From Chlamydiia bacterium (GTDB lineage Bacteria; Chlamydiota; Chlamydiia; Chlamydiales; FEN-1388), in NCBI GenBank assembly GCA_003170575.1, contig PMZB01000273.1:1-9999 (forward strand): a DNA stretch of 9,999 nucleotides. The letters run 5' to 3'. The notes under the pieces were generated by a model, which saw nothing but the letters and a program-made list of their open reading frames with translations, was not told the origin of the DNA and made no database searches. The translations under genes were made by a program, and so were the position numbers. Shown here one piece after another: positions 1 to 6,998 of the stretch. Within the stretch, counting starts at the first letter, position 1. Every line of letters begins with the position of its first letter.

Positions 1-24
1 TAGGGATTGAAAAATAATAATCAG

Positions 25-1086
25 ATGGAAATTCGATTTTTCGATAAAGTTTATAACGAACATCCAATGAGTACCTGGGATGTTTTGGCCAATGCTTGTG
101 AAGATTATTTTTATATTGATCGACTGGCAGAGCTATTAGGATATAAGCGGTGCAGAGTTATTTCCTCAGATATTTTAGCAAAAGACAATACTAAAGGGCA
201 GATAAACTTCGTTTTGACCGCCTTAAAGGTACTCTCGTACGTTACTTGTATCTTTCCTCTTGTAGTTTTAGCACTCAAATTTACCTATCGCTACCAACAT
301 AAATTCAGCCTTTGTCTGGTTTTCACAAAACCTGTTTCTCCTCATCCATTTGAGAAAGAGACTCCTTTTTTTGCTGAAATGAAACAAAAGGTTCGTCAGT
401 TACGTGAGAATAAGAATTTTGTTTTGCCTCCTTCACAAACACCCCCAAATTTTTCTATTATGGTGGGAAAAACACCAGTAAATGCACTGATACAAGCTCT
501 TTCAAGTGAAGATCAAGAAAAGCTTGAAAAGAAAAGTGGATGCTTTGAAAGACAAGTCGATGAAAAAACGCGTGATGATGTGGTGAAGAAAGGAAAGGAT
601 CTGTTTGCTCATGGAGTTGAAGGGGCAAAAGGAGGCATGGTATGCTTACTTAATATCATGTTGGAAGGGGCTATTAAAGGATTTAGAGGACCGCCTTATA
701 TTGGACGATTGTCTCTTGGAGAAACATGTGATGATCCAACCTTTTTTTCAGGGCCCCATGGCCCTTATTATGTCATTGTGGATAATGATGCTCTAAAGGC
801 TCTAGAGGATTTTCCTTCCCCACAACAATTAAACGCTGAAATAATTGACCAATCCTTCCATGTTGCATACCTTGTGCCAAAAGAGGAGCACCGTTTGTTT
901 ATTATTTCCGCTCTTAAAAGAGCTGTCGAAGTAGGTATGCTTACTTTGCAAGAGGCAGATGCGATGTGCTCGAAAATTATTACCTATCCTGAATTTTTGC
1001 GACTTCCTCCACAAGCTATTGTAAATGCGAAATCCTTACAACATGCGGTATTGGATGCTCCTTTCTCAAACAAAGAAATTCACTAA
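25..1086 (+). CDS. Hypothetical protein with one membrane helix, Chlamydiae-type N-terminal module
   Basis: Unrecognised protein, 353 residues from ATG at 25. An in-frame stop at 1-3 limits the gene to this window. TTG at 7 would add six residues, and ATG at 67 is also possible; no start has a well-spaced Shine-Dalgarno sequence, so the start is uncertain. Residues about 10-55 form a soluble module with 'LAELLGY' and a Cys. Next comes a 'T.G...F.LTALKVLSY' stretch and one hydrophobic segment (about 62-85) ending in basic residues. From memory this arrangement recurs in hypothetical proteins of environmental chlamydiae. The region after it is soluble, with a charged stretch near 160-195. The C-terminal third has 'SGPHGPYYVIVDNDAL', 'FHVAYLVP' and a helical segment ending 'KIITYPEFLRLP'. 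No catalytic motif is recognised. It is probably membrane-anchored; a host-interaction role is a guess only. The next gene starts 60 bases downstream behind its own promoter. Confidence 0.75.
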   Translation: MEIRFFDKVYNEHPMSTWDVLANACEDYFYIDRLAELLGYKRCRVISSDILAKDNTKGQINFVLTALKVLSYVTCIFPLVVLALKFTYRYQHKFSLCLVFTKPVSPHPFEKETPFFAEMKQKVRQLRENKNFVLPPSQTPPNFSIMVGKTPVNALIQALSSEDQEKLEKKSGCFERQVDEKTRDDVVKKGKDLFAHGVEGAKGGMVCLLNIMLEGAIKGFRGPPYIGRLSLGETCDDPTFFSGPHGPYYVIVDNDALKALEDFPSPQQLNAEIIDQSFHVAYLVPKEEHRLFIISALKRAVEVGMLTLQEADAMCSKIITYPEFLRLPPQAIVNAKSLQHAVLDAPFSNKEIH

Positions 1087-1090
1087 TTTC

Positions 1091-1119
1091 TTTACAACGA
1101 AGCTAAATTTTTATATAAC
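1091..1119 (+). promoter_or_regulatory. Sigma70-like promoter for the gene at 1147
   Basis: TTTACA at 1091-1096 (5 of 6 to TTGACA) and TATAAC at 1114-1119 (5 of 6 to TATAAT) are separated by exactly 17 bases. Transcription would start near 1126, leaving a leader of about 20 bases. The position in the 60-base gap suggests the second gene can be transcribed independently of the first. This is a consensus match only, in AT-rich DNA. Confidence 0.45.
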
Positions 1120-1146
1120 AAGTAGAAAATTGAAAAATGGTGGACT

Positions 1147-1791
1147 ATGGTTAGCTCTATTGATCCAACATGGGATAGCATAAATGCTCTTTTACGCTGG
1201 AAGCCTGAAGATGAATTTTTAGAGGTTAAAGAAGGAAAGACAAGCGCTGGGGCTAAAGTAAAGTACATTGGAGTAAGGGACAGGCCAGGTTTTTGGGGGT
1301 GGCTAGCAGAGAAGTTTTTCAATCTTTTTGGAGGAGGAACTTGGAGTTCGGATAGAGTTGTAGAGACGCTTGATGTCGTGATAGGAGACGCAACAAAACT
1401 ATCCCCTGAACAAACAGAAGCAGTGAAAAGGCTTTTTCCCAAAATTAAGGAATTTGATAGTAAGCACAAGGGAAAAATCAGCGCAACTTTGATATCTAGA
1501 TTCGAAAAATTGGCACCTGAAGAGGTAGCCAAGCATCAGGCTTCAGCTTCCAAACCAGCAGCTCAAGTGTTGACCGATATACGTAAAGGGAGAGCTCATC
1601 CACCACATAGGCCTCCTACAAAGGGGAAAATGCCGCCAGTTCCGGAAACTCCACCTAGTGCTGTGCCGCCGCCAGAGCCATCGTCAAAAAAGCCTGTAGG
1701 AGCAGCTGGATTGGGTCTTCCTCTTGGATTGGAGGAGAAGATACGGCGCAGGCAGGCAAAGCTAGACAAACCTTCTGAACAAAAATCCTGA
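1147..1791 (+). CDS. Hypothetical protein with basic proline-rich C-terminal tail
   Basis: Unrecognised protein of 214 residues. ATG at 1147 is the first start after an in-frame stop at 1123-1125; a weak GGTGG (1139-1143) lies 3 bases upstream. Residues 1-125 look folded and soluble, with Trp-rich 'PGFWGWLAEKFFNLFGGG' (48-64) and helical stretches to about 128. Residues 130-214 look disordered: 'AAQVLTDIRKG' (138-148) followed by repeated PP-containing segments (152-178) and a basic end 'KIRRRQAKLDK'. The DIRKG part resembles the first half of an actin-binding WH2 motif, but the usual following LKKT/V element is absent (HPPH instead). Proline-rich segments could bind SH3, WW or EVH1 domains if the protein reaches a host cell. 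No signal peptide or transmembrane segment is seen. An effector role is possible but unproven. Confidence 0.7.
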   Translation: MVSSIDPTWDSINALLRWKPEDEFLEVKEGKTSAGAKVKYIGVRDRPGFWGWLAEKFFNLFGGGTWSSDRVVETLDVVIGDATKLSPEQTEAVKRLFPKIKEFDSKHKGKISATLISRFEKLAPEEVAKHQASASKPAAQVLTDIRKGRAHPPHRPPTKGKMPPVPETPPSAVPPPEPSSKKPVGAAGLGLPLGLEEKIRRRQAKLDKPSEQKS

Positions 1792-1861
1792 CGTTTTTTA
1801 TCTTGCTAAAAAAGCTCATCGCCTTCAAATAAATGCATATATACCTATTTTTGAAAGAGTT

Positions 1862-1895
1862 GGGCACGGGTACAAAGCGTGCACCCTCTGGCACG
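1862..1895 (+). repeat. Alternating inverted repeat with two mutually exclusive hairpins
   Basis: Three 5-base segments alternate: GCACG (1864-1868), CGTGC (1878-1882) and GCACG (1891-1895). The middle copy can pair with either flank, giving a hairpin with a 9-base or an 8-base loop. The first can be extended by GG 1862-1863 with CC 1884-1885 across a bulged A. It lies 36-69 bases upstream of the start codon at 1931, in the likely 5' leader. No riboswitch family is recognised and no T-tract follows, so it may be chance. Confidence 0.3.
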
Positions 1896-1930
1896 AGAAT
1901 AATTCTTCCAATCCCTTACCTGGAGTATGT

Positions 1931-3379
1931 ATGGGCGATCAAATTTCTCCTACCCCGTCTCCCTTGATTGTGCGAAAAGCAGTTTCAAGAGATTTCGAAC
2001 GAATACGCGCCTATTTAAACGTTTCTTCGACACGCATGTGTTTACCCTGCCCCACGCAATCTGAGAAAGAGTTGCTGTCAAATCCAGTGGAGGTCCCCGT
2101 TGAAGGAAGGGACCGGTTTTTTGTGGTGGAGAGGCAAGAAGAGATCATAGGCCACTTTTTCTTGTGGGATCAATCTCACACGAATAAATGGGTCCAAGTG
2201 ATAGGCGCATTTGTCGCGGCCTGTGATGAGGAAGAAGCAGAAGGCGCATGCCGTCTTTTCTTTGACCTTATGTTTCAACAAAAACACATGCACAAGATCA
2301 TACTGGTGATCCACCCAGATGCTGTCTTCTTCTTCAATATTGCACGGGCTTTAGGGCTATTTCTCGAAGGAACTTTGAGAAAGCAGGTGGCGCTTGAAAC
2401 CTCCTGGTATGATGTGTGTATTTTCTCTGTTCTCTCTACCGATTTAATTCATAAAGAAGCCTTACCCACAAAAGATCTTCGATACGATGGGCTTATCTCT
2501 CGCGCACAGTATGATGAGGTGGACATCCTTGTGGTGCGAGCAGTTATCTTACGCATGCGGCCTAAACAAATTGAGGTATTGCTTCTTCGAAGAACGAAAA
2601 ATGTGGATCTTCCTGGCGTTGAAGAGACGCCTGGTGGAAGGATGTTGGAAGGCGAAACAATTATTCAGGCATTAGGGCGGCAAGTCAAAGAGACAACCAG
2701 TCTTGACATAGAAAAGGAAGCAACCTTTTTAACGTCCTTTGACTTCACGAGTGTTGAAGGAAAAAGAGTCAGAGAATTTGTTTTCCGGGTAAAACCGACG
2801 ACTTGGGATGTGTCTTTGCATGGCGATGAATATGGATCCTTTTGCTGGCTGCCTCTCCAGGATCTTCCCTCAACAAAACTTCATCCTGACATGGTCCAGA
2901 TTCTATCCAGTTACTCCCCGACCGTCTCTTATGAGACAGAGCTGAGCCTTCCTCATGAGGGAGAAGCAACGATTGAGCTTATACGCCCCCCTTCACAGAA
3001 GTTACGGGAAGCATTAATTACAGGACTCCATTTAGATGCCTATGCTGCTCGCGGGTTAAGCGCGGTAGACACGATTGGCTTTTCCCTGGTTGATGGAACC
3101 AATAAGATTGTTGGTGGGGTCATTATTGATTTGGCATATGGGTGTCTTATTATAAAAAGGCTTTGGATAGATCCAGTGTGGCGCAAGCTTGGGTGGGGAA
3201 GAAAGCTTATGGTACGCGCAGAAAGTCTTGGCAAAGAAAAAGGATGCGCCTTTGCTCTTGCAAACGTTATGGAGTGGGAAGAGATCCCCTTCTTCCAAAA
3301 ACTCGGTTATTCTATCGAAAGCCAAGTAAGCGGCTTTTTGTCCGATGCGAGGATGTACAGAATCAGAAAGGAACTTTAG
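1931..3379 (+). CDS. GNAT-Nudix-GNAT triple-domain fusion protein
   Basis: Three domains in one 482-residue chain. Residues 10-170 resemble a RimJ/RimL-type GNAT acetyltransferase, with 'IGAFVAAC' in the strand preceding the acetyl-CoA loop, 'ALGLFLEGTLR' and 'WYDVCIFSVL' late in the fold. The acetyl-CoA loop is poor ('EEEAEGACRL', no RxxGxG). Residues 195-330 are a Nudix hydrolase-like domain with box G236-x5-E242-x7-R250-Q-V-K-E254-T-T-S-L. Two of the consensus REUxEE glutamates are replaced (Q251, T255), so catalysis may be weak or lost. Residues 345-482 are a second GNAT with a good acetyl-CoA loop 'DPVWRKLGWGRKLM' (414-427) and 'PFFQKLGY' (453-460). GNATs transfer acetyl groups to amines of small molecules or proteins; Nudix enzymes cleave nucleoside diphosphates linked to another moiety. 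Substrates are unknown. ATG 1931 is supported by GGAG at 1922-1925, 5 bases upstream. The gene is transcribed alone and its stop overlaps the convergent rsgA stop. Confidence 0.85.
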   Translation: MGDQISPTPSPLIVRKAVSRDFERIRAYLNVSSTRMCLPCPTQSEKELLSNPVEVPVEGRDRFFVVERQEEIIGHFFLWDQSHTNKWVQVIGAFVAACDEEEAEGACRLFFDLMFQQKHMHKIILVIHPDAVFFFNIARALGLFLEGTLRKQVALETSWYDVCIFSVLSTDLIHKEALPTKDLRYDGLISRAQYDEVDILVVRAVILRMRPKQIEVLLLRRTKNVDLPGVEETPGGRMLEGETIIQALGRQVKETTSLDIEKEATFLTSFDFTSVEGKRVREFVFRVKPTTWDVSLHGDEYGSFCWLPLQDLPSTKLHPDMVQILSSYSPTVSYETELSLPHEGEATIELIRPPSQKLREALITGLHLDAYAARGLSAVDTIGFSLVDGTNKIVGGVIIDLAYGCLIIKRLWIDPVWRKLGWGRKLMVRAESLGKEKGCAFALANVMEWEEIPFFQKLGYSIESQVSGFLSDARMYRIRKEL

Positions 3380-4452
3380 TCGTACCATTTCTTCGTTTCG
3401 TGAAGAGAGGCGAGTAAGGAAAGGTAGGAATTGTATCTCAGAGGAGAAATGGCGCCTTCCTCGAGTGCTTTTGCCACATGGCAGCCAGATTCTCCTTTAT
3501 GCAGGCAATCTTTGAAGAAGCATTTTGTCCCAGCTTCCGCAATCTCTGGAAAAGCAACAAGTAAATCCTCAGCTTGAAAATCCCAGATGCCAAAGCTTCG
3601 TATGCCAGGCGTGTCAATACACCAGCCTCCGAATGGCAGTGGAATAAGCCGTGCTGAAGTTGTGGTGTGGGCTCCTTTACCACCAGAGCGGACTGGTTGG
3701 GTTTGAAGAGAAAGTCCTGTCAATAGGTTCACAAGGAGTGTTTTTCCTGTGCCAGACTGCCCTGAAAATACCGAGACCTTGTCTTTAAGAAGCGCTTCAA
3801 GCTGTTTTATTCCTTCGCCCGAAGTTGCACTCACGCAAAGAATGGTAAATCCTAATTTTGAGTAGAGGGTCGAAAGTTCTGTCAAAAGATCTTTCTCCTC
3901 AGGGTATTTGTCCAAGAGGTCAATTTTGTTGATCACAATGGCAGGATGCAAATTGCCCTTCTCTGCAGCGACAAGATAGCGATCGATAATAGAGGGGCGC
4001 AGATGCGGCTCCCCGATAGACATGGTGATGAGAACCTGGTCCACATTGGCTGCTACAAGCTGTTTTTTGATCTGGTGCAGATGGTCTTGTCGCGATAAAA
4101 CACTGGTTCGTGGGAGCACATGATGAATTACTCCGTTTCCCTGGAAGGCGGGCTCTACAAGAACAAGATCGCCGACGATAATGAGGTTTTTGTGGTGATG
4201 CCGCTCTTGCTTTAATGTTCCGCGCAGGGTGCACACCATAGTTTCTGAAGATGTAGCTACCTCAATATCTTGTGAGCGGATCAGTATCACTCTTCCTTGA
4301 ACAAATTTTTCGTGAGAGGGCGTCGGTTCTTCTTCCCTCTTTCGCATATTTGTGAGCTTATATTTTGAGCGATCTGCTTTTGATGCTGCTTTTCTTTCTC
4401 TTCGCTGTTCTCTTCTTGAGGGAGCAAAAAATGATTCAAAATCTTCGTTCAT
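3376..4452 (-). CDS. rsgA: Ribosome small subunit-dependent GTPase A
   Basis: RsgA (YjeQ/EngC) binds the 30S subunit late in assembly, helps mature the decoding centre, and is released on GTP hydrolysis stimulated by the subunit. The 358-residue length is typical. It shows the family's circularly permuted GTPase order: G4 NKID (175-178), G5 SAT (208-210), P-loop GQSGTGKT (231-238), switch I AHTTT (261-265), G3 DTPG (280-283). An OB-fold-like region (about 50-115, 'QGRVI...VGDLVLVE') precedes it. A C-terminal zinc site follows: C311-x4-C316-x-H318-x5-C324. The P-loop reads T-G-K-T where most relatives have V-G-K-S, a tolerable variant. The first 45 residues are unusually rich in Arg and Lys, plausibly for rRNA contact. 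The start ATG overlaps the stop of the upstream transporter (ATGA, 4449-4452) and has no clear Shine-Dalgarno of its own, so translation is probably coupled. Confidence 0.96.
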   Translation of the reverse strand: MNEDFESFFAPSRREQRRERKAASKADRSKYKLTNMRKREEEPTPSHEKFVQGRVILIRSQDIEVATSSETMVCTLRGTLKQERHHHKNLIIVGDLVLVEPAFQGNGVIHHVLPRTSVLSRQDHLHQIKKQLVAANVDQVLITMSIGEPHLRPSIIDRYLVAAEKGNLHPAIVINKIDLLDKYPEEKDLLTELSTLYSKLGFTILCVSATSGEGIKQLEALLKDKVSVFSGQSGTGKTLLVNLLTGLSLQTQPVRSGGKGAHTTTSARLIPLPFGGWCIDTPGIRSFGIWDFQAEDLLVAFPEIAEAGTKCFFKDCLHKGESGCHVAKALEEGAISPLRYNSYLSLLASLHETKKWYD

Positions 4453-5687
4453 ATCGTACTTTCAGAGCATTTTGGTAGTTTTGAAAACATGTAGTATGCG
4501 CTATATAAGCCTAAAACAACCCCAAGCCCTATTGTGAGTTTATCAGAAAGAACCTGTGCAATAATTCCGCCTAAAAGAGGAGCTATGCACCCGCGCAAGC
4601 CAACTGCAAGCACATTTACAGAGGAATACTGAAAACTTGGCTCTTTGCCTGAAAAGATAGAGCCGGAGAGGTGCCAGATAAGATGGCTGCCTGCTTGGGC
4701 CATGCCATAAAAGAGATATGCAGCATACACCCAGTTTCGATCAAAGGAGGCAAGAAGAAGAGCAAGTAAAAATAAGGAAAAGCCGAGGAACACAGCGATA
4801 GATACAAAAGAGATGTGGCGTTTGGCTAGAAGCCGCGCCCAGTGTGAAGAGGTAGCGATAAAGCCAAGGCCTTTAAGCACGCTCAATGATATAAAAAGTT
4901 CAGTGTAGGAAAGGTTAAGCTTTGTTAAAAAGCCTGGTATTGCAGGCATAGCGAGCATGAGTCCAAAGCCAGCAAGAAAAAAGCCTACTTGAAAATGCAG
5001 AAAATCTTTTCTTCTTTTAAGAAGCGCGAAAGTCACTCTCCAGGGATGAACAATTGTGTCTCTAAGATCAATCTTTTTGGGGACATACGTCTTTGCTTCA
5101 TAAGGAATACGCGTAAGGATGTAGGTGGCTGTTAACCCAAGTGCCGCCGCAATACAAAAGAGGTTGGTCCACCAATCTGGGCGAAAATCTAGTAAGAAGC
5201 CAAAGGTAAACGCGCAGATAACTCCAACCGCATAGGCATATGAGGATGCTCGGGAAAAGGATTCTTCTTTTTCCTCTCCGCAATTAATTTTGAGAAGCTC
5301 CATCAGCGCTGGAATGCCTGCCCTAGAAAAAAGCGCATACATAGCGCCGGCAAGGATGAAGAACCATACATGGTCCATGAACGGCGAAAGCGCAAACGGA
5401 GCAAAAGAAAGGCATGAGGCTAGCAAGAGATTTGTTTTTAGATGGTGTTTTCGTTTGAGAAGAGAGGAGCCCCAGTAAAAGGAAAAGAGAGAGACCACAG
5501 GCTTCAGCATGGTAAGCAGAGCAATTTCGAAGGGAGTAGCGTTTAGTTGCTTAGTGAGCAGGATTGCCATCATGGCATAAAGCGCCACAAAAGGCTCTTG
5601 TACCATGGTACTTAGTACAAGGGCTTTCTGAGTAATTCCTTTCTTTTTCTCTTGCTCTAAAGCACACGCAACAGGTTGTTCGAACAA
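4449..5687 (-). CDS. Major facilitator superfamily transporter
   Basis: Inner-membrane secondary transporter of 412 residues with about 12 hydrophobic helices in two bundles. Clear segments lie near 31-50, 85-101, 106-125, 148-167, 174-192, 231-250, 259-278, 292-313, 318-337, 356-378 and 382-402. A basic loop ('KRKHHLK', 78-84) follows helix 2, where MFS proteins carry the motif A region. A long charged loop (193-228) separates the two halves, as in the family. The substrate cannot be inferred. The start is TTG at 5687: no ATG lies upstream before an in-frame TAA (5703-5705), the next ATG (residue 28) would remove the cytoplasmic N-terminus, and AGGTAGGT sits 5 bases upstream. A promoter fits the TTG start. 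It is the first gene of an operon with rsgA (4-base overlap); a functional link between the two is not obvious. Confidence 0.88.
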   Translation of the reverse strand: MFEQPVACALEQEKKKGITQKALVLSTMVQEPFVALYAMMAILLTKQLNATPFEIALLTMLKPVVSLFSFYWGSSLLKRKHHLKTNLLLASCLSFAPFALSPFMDHVWFFILAGAMYALFSRAGIPALMELLKINCGEEKEESFSRASSYAYAVGVICAFTFGFLLDFRPDWWTNLFCIAAALGLTATYILTRIPYEAKTYVPKKIDLRDTIVHPWRVTFALLKRRKDFLHFQVGFFLAGFGLMLAMPAIPGFLTKLNLSYTELFISLSVLKGLGFIATSSHWARLLAKRHISFVSIAVFLGFSLFLLALLLASFDRNWVYAAYLFYGMAQAGSHLIWHLSGSIFSGKEPSFQYSSVNVLAVGLRGCIAPLLGGIIAQVLSDKLTIGLGVVLGLYSAYYMFSKLPKCSESTI

Positions 5688-5692
5688 ATGAT

Positions 5693-5700
5693 ACCTACCT
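5693..5700 (-). promoter_or_regulatory. Ribosome binding site deciding the TTG start of the MFS gene
   Basis: The minus strand reads AGGTAGGT, ending 5 bases before TTG at 5687. This good purine-rich spacing favours the TTG over the ATG at residue 28. Confidence 0.5.
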
Positions 5701-5713
5701 TTTTAGAACAAGG

Positions 5714-5742
5714 ATCATATCACTATCAAAAAATAATAGCAA
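5714..5742 (-). promoter_or_regulatory. Sigma70-like promoter for the MFS transporter-rsgA operon
   Basis: On the minus strand, TTGCTA (5737-5742, 4 of 6) and TATGAT (5714-5719, 5 of 6) are separated by exactly 17 bases that include a T-run. Transcription would begin near 5707, giving a leader of about 20 bases that contains the ribosome binding site. This is a consensus match only. Confidence 0.5.
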
Positions 5743-5748
5743 ATGCTG

Positions 5749-5798
5749 GAGCGGTTCTAATAAAGATCTCGGTCGCTCTGAATTTTAAATAACCGCTC
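5749..5798. repeat. 8-base inverted repeat in the intergenic region
   Basis: GAGCGGTT (5749-5756) and AACCGCTC (5791-5798) are perfect inverted copies 34 bases apart. They lie between the stop of the gene at 5816 and the transporter promoter. On the minus strand a T-rich stretch (ATTATTTTTTG, about 5727-5737) begins about 11 bases past the repeat, so it could end transcription of the upstream gene, but the loop is long. A direct repeat GGTCGCTC (5771-5778 and 5810-5817) sits inside and beside it. The function is uncertain. Confidence 0.25.
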
Positions 5799-5815
5799 AT
5801 CTCTCGCTGGGTCGC

Positions 5816-6886
5816 TCAATACTTTACCCAGACAAATCCTTTGCCTAGGGCCGTTGTCAAGAAATTGTCTAGGATAAGTAGGACAGTTGATAACAAATGT
5901 CTCTGGGTCAACGAGGACATGAACTGTGGATGCAAAATTCTCTTATCCTCTTCCTTAGACATGTATCCGCAAATATTACTTAAATAAAGAGAATCTATTG
6001 CAGTAAAATTATCTCTATATATCTGAGTAATTGTTCTAAACCTTGCAGTATCACGAATGTCCACTGTGATAGCCGCTATCCGGTCTTCCATTGCAAGACC
6101 TCTGATATAGTGAAAAGTTTCATCACTCTCTAGCCAGCTTCCCTCTCGAGTCAATTCATTTTTGACTTCCTCCTCCACATTGAGAGCGGTACGATTAGGA
6201 TTCGGAGAAAAATGCCGGCCACCATAAAGATCTTGCCAGCTTACAAACCTGGCCATTTGATCCACAAAGCTCCTCCTTGAGGGAGTATTTCGAAGAATTT
6301 CTAATGTTTTCTCTATAAACACTTTGTTATTTGGATTGCAATCGCATATTAACCCATAGGTCGATCTCCTCACAGCCATAATGTCAAAGTTATACCATCC
6401 GGAAAACCCAATGTGGCAACTTTTCGGCACAGGAGGGGTTTGTTTTAAAATTTCCCTTATTTCTTTCGATCCTTCTTCATTTGTAGTGATGCAGACTCCA
6501 ACTATCTCTCTTTTACAATCAGGATCGTTCCAAGCGCGCAATCTTTTACTTAAGGGATTTTCTCTCGGCATTGTTTTACTCGAGGTAGGAGGATGTATTG
6601 GCCTGTTGTCAGCTGGAGGTTGGGCAGGCAATGAGTTCAGGAAAATTCTCCCGAAAGCACTTGAACCATCTTTTGTTTCCGAACTAGTGGCATGTATCTC
6701 TGAAAATGGAACATACAGTGTGCGCTGTGTGCCTCTATCGTTGGCTCTGAAATAAGTATTTTGGCCCAATAGGTATTTGACCCATGCCCAACAACCTTTT
6801 TCACAATGATGTATTGTCTCCTGAGTGTCACAGCTAAAGGTTTGATCGCTCGAATTGTATACCCCTGGAATTAACGATATTGACAT
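5816..6886 (-). CDS. Hypothetical protein, methyltransferase-like C-terminal half
   Basis: 356 residues, not confidently recognised. ATG 6886 is well supported by GGGAG (6896-6900) 9 bases upstream. Residues 1-120 are Cys- and Ser-rich, with a Pro-rich low-complexity stretch (88-112), and probably partly disordered. Residues 125-345 look folded. 'HIGFSGWYNFDIMAVRRS' and 'GLICDCNPNNKVF' (158-190) resemble a nucleotide-binding strand-loop followed by an acidic residue at the end of strand 2. 'AMEDRIAAITVDIRDT' (265-280) and 'AIDSLYLSNICGYM' (296-309) would be strands 3 and 4 of a class I S-adenosylmethionine-dependent methyltransferase. The glycine loop is not canonical, so it may be a distant or inactive relative. 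From memory, similar proteins occur in environmental chlamydiae and Legionella-like bacteria. It stands alone on the minus strand; no signal peptide or membrane helix and no clear promoter were found. Confidence 0.7.
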   Translation of the reverse strand: MSISLIPGVYNSSDQTFSCDTQETIHHCEKGCWAWVKYLLGQNTYFRANDRGTQRTLYVPFSEIHATSSETKDGSSAFGRIFLNSLPAQPPADNRPIHPPTSSKTMPRENPLSKRLRAWNDPDCKREIVGVCITTNEEGSKEIREILKQTPPVPKSCHIGFSGWYNFDIMAVRRSTYGLICDCNPNNKVFIEKTLEILRNTPSRRSFVDQMARFVSWQDLYGGRHFSPNPNRTALNVEEEVKNELTREGSWLESDETFHYIRGLAMEDRIAAITVDIRDTARFRTITQIYRDNFTAIDSLYLSNICGYMSKEEDKRILHPQFMSSLTQRHLLSTVLLILDNFLTTALGKGFVWVKY

Positions 6887-6981
6887 GGTTTATATCTCCC
6901 ACATAACTTTTTTATAAAAAATGGTTTTGTTTAAAAGTATGATACTGTCTCGCGCAGTTGTTTGCATTCTTAATAAACGGT

Positions 6982-6998
6982 TGTAAGACGGTCTTACA
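6982..6998 (-). terminator. Possible weak hairpin terminator at the end of the SpoU gene
   Basis: TGTAAGAC and GTCTTACA form a perfect 8-base inverted repeat around one central base and overlap the stop codon (6994-6996). A third related copy, TGTAAG at 7006-7011, lies inside the gene and could pair with the same middle segment. Only a short, broken T-rich stretch follows on the minus strand, so efficient intrinsic termination is doubtful. An operator palindrome is an alternative. Confidence 0.25.

Noticed and set aside
1092..1532. 146-codon minus-strand reading frame opposite the proline-rich gene
   Set aside because: The plus-strand frame has the promoter and longer coherent composition; the antisense product is Ser/Leu-rich shadow sequence with no supported start.
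1797..1816. TTTTTTA...TAAAAAA hairpin just after the stop at 1791, as a terminator
   Set aside because: The stem is made only of A-T pairs with a 6-base loop and no T-tract follows, so it would be too weak to end transcription.
3056..3388. 110-codon minus-strand reading frame inside the fusion gene
   Set aside because: It lies wholly opposite the well-supported C-terminal GNAT domain, and its translation shows no recognisable motif.
5807..5831. CTGGGT...ACCCAG hairpin at the 3' end of the gene at 5816, as a terminator
   Set aside because: The 6-base stem has a 13-base loop and no T-tract follows on the minus strand.
6381..6755. 124-codon plus-strand reading frame inside the gene at 5816-6886
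   Set aside because: The opposite strand has a good ribosome binding site and a longer protein with fold-like segments; the plus-strand translation looks like a shadow.
6887..6993. Promoter for the gene at 6886
   Set aside because: TATCAT- and TATAAA-like -10 elements exist, but neither has an acceptable -35 at 16-18 bases, so none was called.
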